Source: Dokdonella sp. (GTDB lineage Bacteria; Pseudomonadota; Gammaproteobacteria; Xanthomonadales; Rhodanobacteraceae). From it: a stretch of DNA of 45,771 bases. Within the stretch, counting starts at the first letter, position 1, and each line of letters begins with the position of its first letter. The position numbers and the translations under genes are program-made. The stretch is from the NCBI GenBank assembly GCA_019634795.1, contig JAHCAR010000021.1, forward strand, positions 1-45,771, in the 5' to 3' direction. The notes below the pieces were generated by a model that had not been told where the DNA came from, made no database searches, and worked only from the letters and a program-made list of their open reading frames with translations. Below, one piece after another: positions 19,580-26,080 of this stretch.

Positions 19580-19969
19580 GCCTGCCCTCCCCCACATGCA
19601 GCAGACGATTTTTTGGCGCCAAGAGCCGCATGCATCCGTGGCTGCCGCATGACGACGCCGACGCCTGGTTGCGCCACCCGACGAGACCGCAGATTACGAT
19701 AGTGCGCGCGTGTATTGATCTTTTGTGTCGAAAATCTGGGGCGCCAGAACGCGTTTGCGGCGTGATCTGCCTCGATGTGCCTGGATTCTCACTGCGACGC
19801 GGAATTGGCCCGCCGCCCAATGTGCAAAGCGTACTGCTACATGGCCCCCAATGCGAGGACACTGCCTGGGAAGGGGATACCGCTGCGGCAGCGCCCCGAA
19901 GACGTTCGGGAGTGCGGATTGGGTACGGATTGGACTCCAATCCTTTCCCTCTCGGTTGTTTTCCATTCA
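19580..19969. other. Gap between diguanylate cyclase gene and cassette array
   Basis: 390 bp. ORFs on both strands here have shadow-like composition. It contains a short palindrome, GGATTGGACTCCAATCC (about 19927-19943), just beyond the last cassette gene; its role is unknown. No clear attC consensus was found. Confidence 0.4.
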
Positions 19970-20275
19970 CTACCTGAACGCCATGACCAGAAAGAGTATC
20001 GCAAGCGCAAGATTCATCGCTGCGCCGAAGCAAAATTCAATGGGGCGTTCCGAATATCGAACCACTCTGAAGGCTACGCCAATATCTCCCATTCTGATGT
20101 TGAGCATGAATAGTGCGACGAAAATGTAACCACCCACTAGAAACCCGGGCCTTACGCCAGGTTCGACCATCGAAACGAAGCCGGTTGCTACGATCAGGAT
20201 GAAACAAAGCACAAGTAGACAACGCCAGATTACAGGCGAAACAACACACTTCGAACTCCCATCAGCACCATTCAT
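19970..20275 (-). CDS. Hypothetical 3-TM membrane protein, last recognisable cassette gene
   Basis: 101 residues beginning MNGADGSSKC; ATG at 20275 is preceded by GGGAG at good spacing, better than the longer frame from 20329. Three hydrophobic spans ('CLLVLCFILIVATGFVSMV', 'GFLVGGYIFVALFMLNI', 'FGAAMNLALAILFLVMAF') predict an inner-membrane protein with very short loops. Family unknown. It is on the strand shared by all cassette genes. The 210 bp upstream contains short palindromes (CTCCAAC..GTTGGAG at 20321-20344) and a CCCTAAC core at 20394-20400 that may mark the previous cassette boundary. Confidence 0.6.
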   Translation of the reverse strand: MNGADGSSKCVVSPVIWRCLLVLCFILIVATGFVSMVEPGVRPGFLVGGYIFVALFMLNIRMGDIGVAFRVVRYSERPIEFCFGAAMNLALAILFLVMAFR

Positions 20276-20485
20276 CGCAAGCTCCCGAGTGGGTCTGAAC
20301 CGACCCGGCTTGTTCGGACTCTCCAACATTCAGAGAGGTTGGAGCGATAAAGACAAAGAAGAAGGGTCGCGGAAAACCCGCGGGAATTGCGTCCCCTAAC
20401 TCGTCCCGGTGGCATACAGCCCCAAACTTGAGTTGCGCAGACTTCAGCATTTGCTTGAACAAGCCGCCGGCCCAGACTGCGGCAA

Positions 20486-20935
20486 TCAAGGGCCGGGGGG
20501 AGGATAGTCTATTGCGGTAAGCGAAAGCGCGATGACTTTCCAGCCGCTCGCGCCCCTTCTCAGCTCGATCTCCCCGGACTCCGAAACGACGAACCTGCCC
20601 AACGAAGCATGATGCAGAACCCTTTGCAGGGTTGCGTGCGTTCTTCCCCCGCTTTCCGTGACGTTGCACAGAACGAACACACCAGACTTGAAGCGTTGAG
20701 GCGCATCAAGCGCCTCAAGTTCCGCGACCTCGATCGTAGCTTCGGACTGAAGAGCAGCTGGCCTGCACGATTTGGCATCAGAAATGAAAATAGGTTGCTC
20801 ATGAAGCCCAAATCGCTCTTTGACGGCAACAGCAACGGCTGCTTCCAGCGAGTTCATTGCCGGATACGAAGCGCAGCTCGCCAGGAGCATCGCAACCAGA
20901 ATCGAACAATTCAGTCGGCGGCGAATGCCCAGCAT
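20486..20935 (-). CDS. Hypothetical lipoprotein (149 aa), second gene of a two-gene cassette
   Basis: The N-terminus 'LNCSILVAMLLASCASYPAMN' is a lipoprotein signal peptide with lipobox LASC. The mature part has two further cysteines ('SCRPAALQ', 'VLCNVTESGG') and a C-terminal half, 'GRFVVSESGEIELRRGASGWKVIALSL', that looks like beta strands. Family not recognised. Its ATG overlaps the stop codon of the preceding 65-codon gene (TGATG), so it is probably translated by coupling, as no separate ribosome binding site is evident. Confidence 0.65.
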   Translation of the reverse strand: MLGIRRRLNCSILVAMLLASCASYPAMNSLEAAVAVAVKERFGLHEQPIFISDAKSCRPAALQSEATIEVAELEALDAPQRFKSGVFVLCNVTESGGRTHATLQRVLHHASLGRFVVSESGEIELRRGASGWKVIALSLTAIDYPPPGP

Positions 20936-21132
20936 CAGGCGCAGCCCGGGTCTAGCAGAAAAGCTTTGGAGGCGGAAGTTCCAACCGGAGGCCCCGGTTT
21001 GGGCGACCTGTTGTACCAGGCAAAGTCACCCATTCCCTCGACGTAGACGCACCGCTGTGCCTCGAGCACTACATTGGCTTTGACGTTGCATTTCAACGAC
21101 TGAAATGAGCCGTGCGGGCATGGAGTATTCAT
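20935..21132 (-). CDS. Small Cys-containing hypothetical protein (65 aa)
   Basis: Product 'MNTPCPHGSFQSLKCNVKANVVLEAQ..', with cysteines at 5, 15, 28 and 64, no signal peptide and no transmembrane span. The ATG follows a GATTAGC sequence (21135-21141, minus strand) that could be a degenerate R' core, so the gene would begin a cassette. The stop overlaps the start of the downstream lipoprotein gene. Function unknown; being short, it could be a spurious leader, but the TGATG junction favours a real gene. Confidence 0.5.
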   Translation of the reverse strand: MNTPCPHGSFQSLKCNVKANVVLEAQRCVYVEGMGDFAWYNRSPKPGPPVGTSASKAFLLDPGCA

Positions 21133-21196
21133 ACGCTAATCCGGATGGTTAGACCGAAGTTACCACGCGCCGGAGCAACGTATCGAACCTCAACAC

Positions 21197-21532
21197 CTAG
21201 CCGAACTGAATAGTAAAGACGTCATCATGGCTTGGCTTGATGCTGCTCAGATATTCCAGCGCATCGAGATACGCGAGCTGCGGCTCCTTGTGAATGGGGT
21301 ACCAAACCTCTCGACCATCCAACCTATAGCGATGACCAATTTTTCGCCAGATTTCCATTCCGACGATAGGCACGTCTCGCGCGCGGAGCATTCCCAGAAA
21401 TACTTTTGCGTCTTCTGCCCCAAGGCCCAACGCTGCGGAGCCGGCCTCAGCAAGCGAGTGGCCGCGCAATTTCAGGAAGCGATGGAGTTCAGAATGAACT
21501 CCGGAAATTGACAGGACAACCATTCCAGACAT
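21197..21532 (-). CDS. Immunity protein 40 (Imm40)-like
   Basis: 111 residues. The run 'LRGHSLAEAGSAALGLGAEDAKVFL' followed by 'LRARDVPIVGMEIWRKIGHRYRLDGREVWYP' resembles the Imm40 family, whose members are predicted to neutralise polymorphic toxins of contact-dependent or secreted systems. No toxin gene is adjacent, so it would be an orphan immunity gene. The ATG at 21532 has GAGG four bases upstream; a second ATG lies three codons in. It is on the cassette strand, directly after a degenerate attC at 21554-21603. Family call from memory of the motif pattern. Confidence 0.7.
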   Translation of the reverse strand: MSGMVVLSISGVHSELHRFLKLRGHSLAEAGSAALGLGAEDAKVFLGMLRARDVPIVGMEIWRKIGHRYRLDGREVWYPIHKEPQLAYLDALEYLSSIKPSHDDVFTIQFG

Positions 21533-21553
21533 ATGCCTCAGTCAAGTCGCTCT

Positions 21554-21603
21554 GACGAACTGCCGGCCGGACCAGGCACGAAAACGCAGTCGTGCTGTTG
21601 GCC
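21554..21603 (-). repeat. attC-like site (degenerate) between hydrolase and Imm40 cassettes
   Basis: On the minus strand it starts GGCCAAC (R'', 21597-21603) and ends GTTCGTC (R', 21554-21560), enclosing a GCACGA..TCGTGC stem. At 50 bp with a poor R' consensus, it is less certain than the sites further up the array. Confidence 0.45.
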
Positions 21604-21633
21604 AGCAGGGGTGAATCCCGGGCCTGGCGGCAC

Positions 21634-22560
21634 CTACCTCCAACACTGCTCTCGTTGCCAGTCCACGAGCCTCCACGCGAGGTCTATCCGGTGAGAAGAG
21701 AACGAATGGTCATCATCGTACACGACCTCGGTGAGCCTCTTCGCTCCTGCTTTTCGCAACGCCGCCAGCAGTGGGTCGTTGTGGATCTTCTTCAGGAGCG
21801 TCAGGTCTCGCGTGCCGGCGACGATCATGAGCGGACGCGTCGCGAGGGCGCCTCCATGCGACGGCAGGCTGTACGCCTCTGCCCTGTCGACCATGTCGTC
21901 CATAAACGATTCGATGTCCGCATGGACCGGGCCGCCGTCAGGATCCATGTCGGCTCCAAGTCCAGCCGATAGGGTCGATCTAAAATTCGCATCGTTGCGC
22001 GCCATGAGCCCGAACGCGCCCAAGTCCGCCCCGGCAATGTGGGCGTAGCAAGGGAGGCTTTGGTCTTCAGCCGTGGTCATCGCCCCGAGGAACCCGCCGA
22101 AACTGTGACCCACAAGGGCAACTCTGCCGGGGTCGGCTCGATACTCGGACGCCCATTCCGGATCGCGCGCACGGGCCACGACGTGGGCGACATCTTCGAG
22201 CGCATGCGGAACAGAGAACGTGCCGCCGCTTCCCCACGTGCCTCGGTAATCGAAATAGACCACGTTGGTCCCGGCCCGACGCAAAGCCTGGGCCAGGTCG
22301 AGGTTCCGTTCATTCCCGGGGTAGCCATGCAGCAGGATCGTCGTCGGGTGCGGCCCCGGTCCATCAGCGATATAGACAAGCGCGTTCAGTTTGGACCCGC
22401 CGCTCTTGAACGAGATCTCACGCATCGCCGGTGGAAACCTGGCATCGACGGCGACCGGGTCAGACGTGGCCGGGTGACGCGCGACGTCCTGCATCGGGCG
22501 GGTTGCCGCACAGGCCGAAAGCAGAGCCGTGAGAGCTAGGAGAAGAAAAGGCGGCTTCAT
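21634..22560 (-). CDS. Alpha/beta-hydrolase lipoprotein
   Basis: 308 residues. Lipoprotein signal 'MKPPFLLLALTALLSACAATRP' with lipobox LSAC. The alpha/beta-hydrolase core shows 'ILLHGYPGNERNLDLAQALRRAG', 'YFDYRGTWGSGG' and the nucleophile elbow 'GHSFGG' (Ser153), with Asp252 in 'AGTRDLT' and His285 in 'DDDHSFSSHR' completing a plausible triad. Probably a membrane-anchored esterase or peptidase-like hydrolase; substrate unknown. GGAGAG lies upstream of the ATG at 22560. Although in the array orientation, it is larger than the other cassette genes and flanked by weak attC-like sites, so its cassette status is less secure. Confidence 0.85.
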   Translation of the reverse strand: MKPPFLLLALTALLSACAATRPMQDVARHPATSDPVAVDARFPPAMREISFKSGGSKLNALVYIADGPGPHPTTILLHGYPGNERNLDLAQALRRAGTNVVYFDYRGTWGSGGTFSVPHALEDVAHVVARARDPEWASEYRADPGRVALVGHSFGGFLGAMTTAEDQSLPCYAHIAGADLGAFGLMARNDANFRSTLSAGLGADMDPDGGPVHADIESFMDDMVDRAEAYSLPSHGGALATRPLMIVAGTRDLTLLKKIHNDPLLAALRKAGAKRLTEVVYDDDHSFSSHRIDLAWRLVDWQREQCWR

Positions 22561-22567
22561 CAGGGTC

Positions 22568-22626
22568 TCTCCGTGCGGCAGTACGCCGGGAATTTGACGT
22601 CGAGCTAGCGATCGGCCTGATTGAAC
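22568..22626 (-). repeat. Possible degenerate attC before the hydrolase gene
   Basis: Spacing and position after the stop at 22629 fit an attC. An R''-like GTTCAAT lies at 22620-22626 on the minus strand and an inner GATCG-CTAG-CTCGAC region follows. The R' end has no GTT, so the site may be decayed. Confidence 0.3.
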
Positions 22627-22628
22627 CG

Positions 22629-22730
22629 CTATAGGCCGATGGACACAACCTTGCCGTGTCTATGCAAGTCGACAAGATGCCCGAGCGATGTGCTCGAAAC
22701 CAAGTATTTTGCCTGGAGCCTGCTGGCACC
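22629..22730 (-). pseudogene. Remnant of a cassette gene
   Basis: Between two attC-like sites a short frame reads '..RLQAKYLVSSTSLGHLVDLHRHGKVVSIGL' and stops. It has protein-like composition but no ATG within the cassette (only TTG at 22701-22703). It may be the tail of a deleted gene or a very small gene with a TTG start. Confidence 0.3.
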
Positions 22731-22782
22731 AAGACCGGGATTAGGCCGCCTCATCAGAGTCGACTTGTTTGAACCGTTGGGC
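22727..22782 (-). repeat. attC site (56 bp)
   Basis: Minus strand: R'' GCCCAAC (22776-22782), interior containing AAGTCGACTCTGATGAGGCGGC, R' CTTGGTG (22727-22733, first G changed to C). The interior AAGTCGAC..GGCGGC matches the sites at 23502-23558 and 24458-24514, showing these three belong to one attC subfamily. Confidence 0.65.
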
Positions 22783-22795
22783 TCAAGCATGCGGT

Positions 22796-22996
22796 CTACC
22801 AGACGATGACAGCCAGCACAAAAGCAATAACAGCAATCACTGAAACGGCTACCAGGCCGACGAAATTCATCCCACCTGCGCAGTCGGCGCAGTACGACCC
22901 GCGAACGAACCAGCCGCCGAGGAAAAGGGCGCCATACCACTTGAGTGCACCCGACACCGACGGCCGTTCATGGCATCGCTCGCACCGAACCTTCAT
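22796..22996 (-). CDS. Small CxxC-containing membrane protein (66 aa)
   Basis: Product 'MKVRCERCHERPSVSGALKW..': two CxxC pairs ('CERC', 'CADC') suggest a zinc ribbon or rubredoxin-like knuckle, followed by a C-terminal transmembrane helix 'GLVAVSVIAVIAFVLAVIVW'. The ATG at 22996 is preferred over a TTG three codons upstream. Its only Shine-Dalgarno-like sequence, GGGGCGA, lies in the R' core of the preceding recombination site (23000-23006), so site and gene start are intertwined. Function unknown. Confidence 0.6.
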   Translation of the reverse strand: MKVRCERCHERPSVSGALKWYGALFLGGWFVRGSYCADCAGGMNFVGLVAVSVIAVIAFVLAVIVW

Positions 22997-22999
22997 TCG

Positions 23000-23117
23000 C
23001 CCCAACTACCCTTCGGTCCCACAATAGGACCCGCTCCATAAGCCTTGCACGGAAATTCCGGCGATGGCTATCGGTGTTCTTGCAGAAGAATCAACGAAGA
23101 CGTGTCGCCGCGCGGCC
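23000..23117 (-). repeat. Element A: ~118 bp attI-like or long attC-like sequence
   Basis: Begins on the minus strand with GGGCCGCGCGGC immediately after the stop codon at 23118-23120 and ends with the core GTTGGGG (23000-23006). It shares dispersed blocks with 26376-26497: TCGTTGATTC, GGAATT, GGCTTAWGGA and TCCYATTGTGGGAYCGAA. It contains the hairpin GGTCCTA-TTG-TGGGACC (23015-23031), which covaries with its counterpart. It does not fold end to end like an ordinary attC. Confidence 0.6.
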
Positions 23118-23471
23118 CTATCGGTCGGTTGAACCGATCGAGCCAGGCGCGCCCCTGTTGCCACTGCTTGCATGCGCTTCATGAGCCTTTGCAAGATCTC
23201 GTTGATGCTGCAGCACCTTCTGAAAGATCGATTTGTACGGCCCGACATACTTCGACTCCTGGGCGATTCTCCAGACGACGAAGATCGCGAGTCCCACCAG
23301 CGCGAGAACGGTAGCAAGAAAATCTCGCTGGACCGTTCCATAGACACCGAAAATGAAGACAGGCACCAGGACGGAAGCATAGAAGCCAAGCCGAGAGGCA
23401 ATACCGTGCCGGTCCTTGGCCATCTCCTCCACAAGAGAGGTTTCTTCCTCGGTAAAGTGCATGTCTCCCAT
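23118..23471 (-). CDS. Hypothetical 2-TM membrane protein (117 aa)
   Basis: Begins 'MGDMHFTEEETSLVEEMAKDRHGIASRLG', then two adjacent transmembrane helices ('FYASVLVPVFIFGVYGTV', 'FLATVLALVGLAIFVVWRI') and a basic, His-rich cytosolic tail 'QKVLQHQRDLAKAHEAHASSG'. GGAG lies seven bases before the ATG at 23471, favouring this frame over two overlapping minus-strand frames. The stop codon abuts element A. Not recognised; acidic N-terminus plus hairpin of helices is common among small cassette-encoded proteins. Confidence 0.65.
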   Translation of the reverse strand: MGDMHFTEEETSLVEEMAKDRHGIASRLGFYASVLVPVFIFGVYGTVQRDFLATVLALVGLAIFVVWRIAQESKYVGPYKSIFQKVLQHQRDLAKAHEAHASSGNRGAPGSIGSTDR

Positions 23472-23501
23472 TGCTCAGCTCCATTCACTGAAGGATTTCT
23501 G

Positions 23502-23558
23502 GCCAGACGTCAGAGTCAAGCCGCCGCGTCAGTGGTCGACTTGGACCAATGGTTGAGC
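23502..23558 (-). repeat. attC site (57 bp)
   Basis: Minus strand: R'' GCTCAAC (23552-23558), interior AAGTCGACCACTGACGCGGC, R' GTCTGGC (23502-23508; one base off GTT). The stop codon of the interrupted gene (23529-23531) lies inside it. Same subfamily as the site at 24458-24514. Confidence 0.75.
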
Positions 23559-23990
23559 GACCGCACCGGACCGCACCCACCGCTCCACGAATTCCCAAGC
23601 GGTTTTCGGATGGTGCGTCTCCCTTGCCGAAATCTCGGTCCAATCTCCGAAGAAGTACACCAGCTTTCCCTCGCCAACCGTGTCGGGCGCCGGCACGAGC
23701 ATACCGGGATGCCCAACAAGTGCTCAGTGATTCGGCGCCACACCAAGACTCAGCTCAGCGCCCATGGAGTTGCGAATACGAGCGACGTACCCAACTCCTC
23801 GATACTCAGAGCCGAGTGCGTTGAGCTCATGTTCGGGATAGCAGTGTTTTATATCGGCCAAGTGATCGGCAAAGCTCATGCTCGTATTTCGAAGGAACTT
23901 CCGCAACTCACCCACTGCTTCAAATTCGTGGAGGGTTTCATCACGTTCCGGTTCAAGTCCGCAGACTTCTACTACGAAGGACTTACACAT
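23529..23990 (-). pseudogene. Imm1-like cassette gene interrupted by an in-frame TGA
   Basis: One frame runs from the ATG at 23990 ('MCKSFVVEVCGLEPERDE..') to a TGA at 23724-23726, then continues in the same frame 'ALVGHPGMLVPAPDTVGEGK' and 'LVYFFGDWTEISARETHHP' to the terminal stop at 23529-23531 inside the attC site. Together the two parts give a ~153-residue protein; separately they are 88 and 57 residues (the second with its own ATG at 23702). The C-terminal pattern (..GKLVYFFGDWTEI.. and ..EFVERWVRSG..) recalls the Imm1 immunity family, a tentative match. A single substitution explains the break; overlapping ORFs in other frames are shadows. Confidence 0.6.
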
Positions 23991-23994
23991 GGTT

Positions 23995-24051
23995 GCTGAA
24001 CACCGGAAATATACGGTCGCGTCATCGGTCCGCTCAATTGAACAGTTGGAT
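23995..24051 (-). repeat. attC site (57 bp)
   Basis: Minus strand: R'' ATCCAAC (24045-24051), R' GTTCAGC (23995-24001), with a GAGCGGACCGATGACGCGAC interior. It starts six bases after the stop codon of the SUKH gene and ends four bases before the ATG of the next cassette. Confidence 0.75.
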
Positions 24052-24056
24052 TGCTG

Positions 24057-24458
24057 CTAGAACCGATTTGCCGCAAGCCAAGCCGAAAAGCACGAATAGT
24101 AGGGTTCCAACCGCCCTTCCTCGTGATCGAAAATCACGACCTCCGGTTCAGCGACGTTGGCGCGCAGCCAACCTACAAGGTCTCCGCACCCGTTCTCCGC
24201 GAAGGGCACGAAACGTTCAACCGTGCTGTTGCTGACCGCCAATTGGATTTCCTCTAGGGAAAGGGGACGTTCCCTAATCCGAAGTTCGGACAAGCCACCC
24301 AACTCGACAAACCGACGATAGCTAGCGGGAAAGCCAAACTGGATGGCGCGCTCGACATGTCCCAGATCGTCGTGCGCTGGGATGAAACCGGATGAATCTC
24401 GAGCTGATCGCCCTTCACGAAGAATTTCACTAACGCTTTCAGAGACTTTCACCTGCAC
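24057..24458 (-). CDS. SUKH (SMI1/KNR4) family protein
   Basis: Up to 133 residues. The SUKH pattern is clear: 'ERAIQFGFPASYRRFVELGG' (helix and Gly turn), 'ERFVPFAENGCGDLVGWL' and 'VVIFDHEEGRLEPYYSCFSAWL'. In bacteria SUKH proteins are mostly immunity proteins against polymorphic nuclease or deaminase toxins; no toxin gene is nearby. The start is a GTG, either 24458 or, with GGAG five bases upstream, 24452. It is carried as a single cassette, attC on both sides. Confidence 0.85.
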   Translation of the reverse strand: MQVKVSESVSEILREGRSARDSSGFIPAHDDLGHVERAIQFGFPASYRRFVELGGLSELRIRERPLSLEEIQLAVSNSTVERFVPFAENGCGDLVGWLRANVAEPEVVIFDHEEGRLEPYYSCFSAWLAANRF

Positions 24459-24514
24459 TCCAGCGCGAGAGTCAAGCCGCCACGTCAGCGGTCGACTTGG
24501 GCGAATCGTTGGGC
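24458..24514 (-). repeat. attC site (57 bp)
   Basis: Minus strand: R'' GCCCAAC (24508-24514), interior AAGTCGACCGCTGACGTGGC, R' GCTGGAG (24458-24464, TT to CT). It contains the last 14 codons and stop of the upstream cassette gene. Confidence 0.72.
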
Positions 24515-24825
24515 GCTAGAAACGCCTTGCGCAGCCGCCAAGCCGTAGGGAAGCCGATAGCGGCCACGAAAACCGCTGTGATCGTAAAAGCACGAAATGC
24601 AGGGAGCATATACATGCTGTTTGAAGCATTCGCGGCTTCGTAAATTCCCCGGACTATGGAGTAGACAAGGCTTCCTAGACCATAGAAGAATAGAACGGTC
24701 ACTGCCGAAAAGAGTGTGCGCTGCTTTACTGAGCGCCACGAAGCGATGATCACGGCAACCGCAAACAGGATTGGCGCAGCAATAAGCGCTGCCAGATCGA
24801 GCAACAACCAATGCGAAGTATCCAT
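24472..24825 (-). CDS. Hypothetical 3-TM membrane protein (117 aa)
   Basis: Begins 'MDTSHWLLLDLAALIAAPIL'. Three hydrophobic spans ('LLLDLAALIAAPILFAVAVII', 'LFSAVTVLFFYGLGSLVYSIV', 'AFTITAVFVAAIGFPTAW') predict an inner-membrane protein. GAGGAG lies seven bases before the ATG at 24825, and the GAGG is contributed by the preceding attC. The C-terminal residues 'DSPKSTADVAA' are encoded by the attC site itself. Family unknown. Confidence 0.68.
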   Translation of the reverse strand: MDTSHWLLLDLAALIAAPILFAVAVIIASWRSVKQRTLFSAVTVLFFYGLGSLVYSIVRGIYEAANASNSMYMLPAFRAFTITAVFVAAIGFPTAWRLRKAFLAPNDSPKSTADVAA

Positions 24826-24833
24826 TGTTAGTC

Positions 24834-24892
24834 TCCTCACACCAGAAATGAGCTGCGTGCGTTAGCATGTCGGCTCGAACAATCAGTTAGCG
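24834..24892 (-). repeat. attC site (59 bp)
   Basis: Minus strand: R'' CGCTAAC (24886-24892), GAGCCGAC..GCAGCTC arms around ATGCTAACGCAC, R' GTGAGGA (24834-24840). Exactly 59 bp. The stop TAA of the lipoprotein gene is read from R''. Confidence 0.85.
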
Positions 24893-25510
24893 CCCTTTAC
24901 CTACCAACTCAGGATGTATCGTCGCCACATATTTGGAGAATAGCTTATATCTTTCGTTGTATCTATTCGTTGGGCTATCGACGGCGGCACAAGCCCCGGT
25001 TCCTATGGCATTGTGGCCAGCGGGCGACGAACTCTGAACACTTCCTCGATTGTCTAGGGAACCTGACTCAACAATCCAGACCTCCGCCAGGGTGTTTTGG
25101 CTGCTGCTCGTGCCTGTTGGTTTGAATGCGATAAATGTACCTGGCGAGAGCCAGATCTTTGAGAGCAATTCAAGGCCTTTCTCCGTGCAAGAGATCCCAT
25201 CAATTTGCACATGCGCTCCGCTATCAAGAACAAACGTTGCCGGCGCTATCATTGCCTTTGCGTGATACAGCGTAGGGTTTGCAGGTAATTCTGAAAGCGG
25301 CTCAGTACGATCAAGCGCCTTCAACTCCTGAAGTGACTGATTCAAATACGCGGATTCTTCCGAAGTAGGTTCTAGACCCACTTCGGAACCGTCTTTTGCT
25401 GTGAAGGCGATGGCACTCGCACTTGCACCCGAGCTATCGGGGCTGGTTCTCCCGCAGGCCACCAGTAACGATGCGATTGCCACAAGCAGTATTTGGATTG
25501 ACGGTCGCAT
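24887..25510 (-). CDS. Hypothetical lipoprotein (207 aa)
   Basis: The N-terminus 'MRPSIQILLVAIASLLVACGRTS' is a lipoprotein signal with lipobox LVAC. The mature domain contains 'YHAKAMIAPATFVLDSGAHVQIDG' and 'TFIAFKPTGTSSSQNTLAEVWIVESG', suggesting a beta-rich fold, then a Tyr-rich tail 'NRYNERYKLFSKYVATIHPELVGKGR'. Family not recognised. It is the longest clear single-gene cassette, with a 59 bp attC on each side; its stop codon falls in the attC core. Confidence 0.75.
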   Translation of the reverse strand: MRPSIQILLVAIASLLVACGRTSPDSSGASASAIAFTAKDGSEVGLEPTSEESAYLNQSLQELKALDRTEPLSELPANPTLYHAKAMIAPATFVLDSGAHVQIDGISCTEKGLELLSKIWLSPGTFIAFKPTGTSSSQNTLAEVWIVESGSLDNRGSVQSSSPAGHNAIGTGACAAVDSPTNRYNERYKLFSKYVATIHPELVGKGR

Positions 25511-25525
25511 GGGGTTTCACTACGG

Positions 25526-25584
25526 CGCTAACACCTGAGTTGAGCCGCGCCGTTTACGGCGTCGGCTTGAACGATTGGTTAGGG
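25526..25584 (-). repeat. attC site (59 bp)
   Basis: Minus strand: R'' CCCTAAC (25578-25584), AAGCCGAC..GCGGCTC arms around GCCGTAAACGGC, R' GTTAGCG (25526-25532). Exactly 59 bp. The stop codon of the upstream gene is the TAA of R''. Confidence 0.9.
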
Positions 25585-26016
25585 CCCACAACTACGGAGA
25601 CCCAAGACAAACGGACCCACACCCGAGAAAATGAAGAACCTCAGTAGCCCTGCCAACCCAACGATAGCTAGCGCGGCGAAAATGAACCTTGAGACTGCCT
25701 GACTGCGCACCCACCACCCTGTAGAAACCTGCGTGGTGAATAATACCGAGGTTCCGGGTGCCGGGAATTGACCAGCGCGCCAGATTCGCAGCCCGCTGCG
25801 AACGAACGCGAATGCGATGGACAACAGGCCAACCGCCCCCACAAGTGCAACCAGCCGCATCCACTTCAGCTGCTCGCAAGTGTGCATGGGCGCAACGTGC
25901 TCAGCGTAGAACCGGGCCGCCAGGAAAAGGAAGCTCAACAGCAGAAATGGGGTGCCGAGCTTTAGTAGGGCGACGGCCCGGGCCTTCTTTGTTGGGCCGA
26001 TAGTGTGCTCTGCCAT
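25579..26016 (-). CDS. Hypothetical 3-TM membrane protein (145 aa)
   Basis: Begins 'MAEHTIGPTKKARAVALLKLG'. Spans 'PFLLLSFLFLAARFYAEHV', 'LVALVGAVGLLSIAFAFV' and 'FIFAALAIVGLAGLLRFFIF' predict three helices. Between the second and third is a soluble stretch, 'RAGQFPAPGTSVLFTTQVST'. Translation starts five bases after the R' core of the previous attC. Function unknown. Confidence 0.7.
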   Translation of the reverse strand: MAEHTIGPTKKARAVALLKLGTPFLLLSFLFLAARFYAEHVAPMHTCEQLKWMRLVALVGAVGLLSIAFAFVRSGLRIWRAGQFPAPGTSVLFTTQVSTGWWVRSQAVSRFIFAALAIVGLAGLLRFFIFSGVGPFVLGLRSCGP

Positions 26017-26021
26017 GTGGG

Positions 26022-26080
26022 GCCTAACACCTGAAATGAGCCGCGTGCGTTAGCACGTCGGCTCGATTGAAAAGTTAGGC
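26022..26080 (-). repeat. attC site (59 bp), best consensus in the array
   Basis: Minus strand: R'' GCCTAAC (26074-26080), GAGCCGAC..GCGGCTC arms around GTGCTAACGCAC, R' GTTAGGC (26022-26028). Both cores are perfect and complementary, length exactly 59 bp, as in classical 59-base elements. Confidence 0.93.

Noticed and set aside
19470-20033. 187-codon minus-strand ORF between the diguanylate cyclase and the array
   Set aside because: Ser/Arg/Gly-rich with no hydrophobic core, overlaps the start of the cyclase gene and the end of a cassette gene.
20321-20344. CTCCAAC..GTTGGAG as an attC site
   Set aside because: Cores are complementary but only 24 bp apart, too short for an attC; noted only as a small hairpin.
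23172-23999. 275-codon plus-strand ORF inside the cassette array
   Set aside because: Crosses attC sites and opposes three better-supported minus-strand genes; composition not protein-like.
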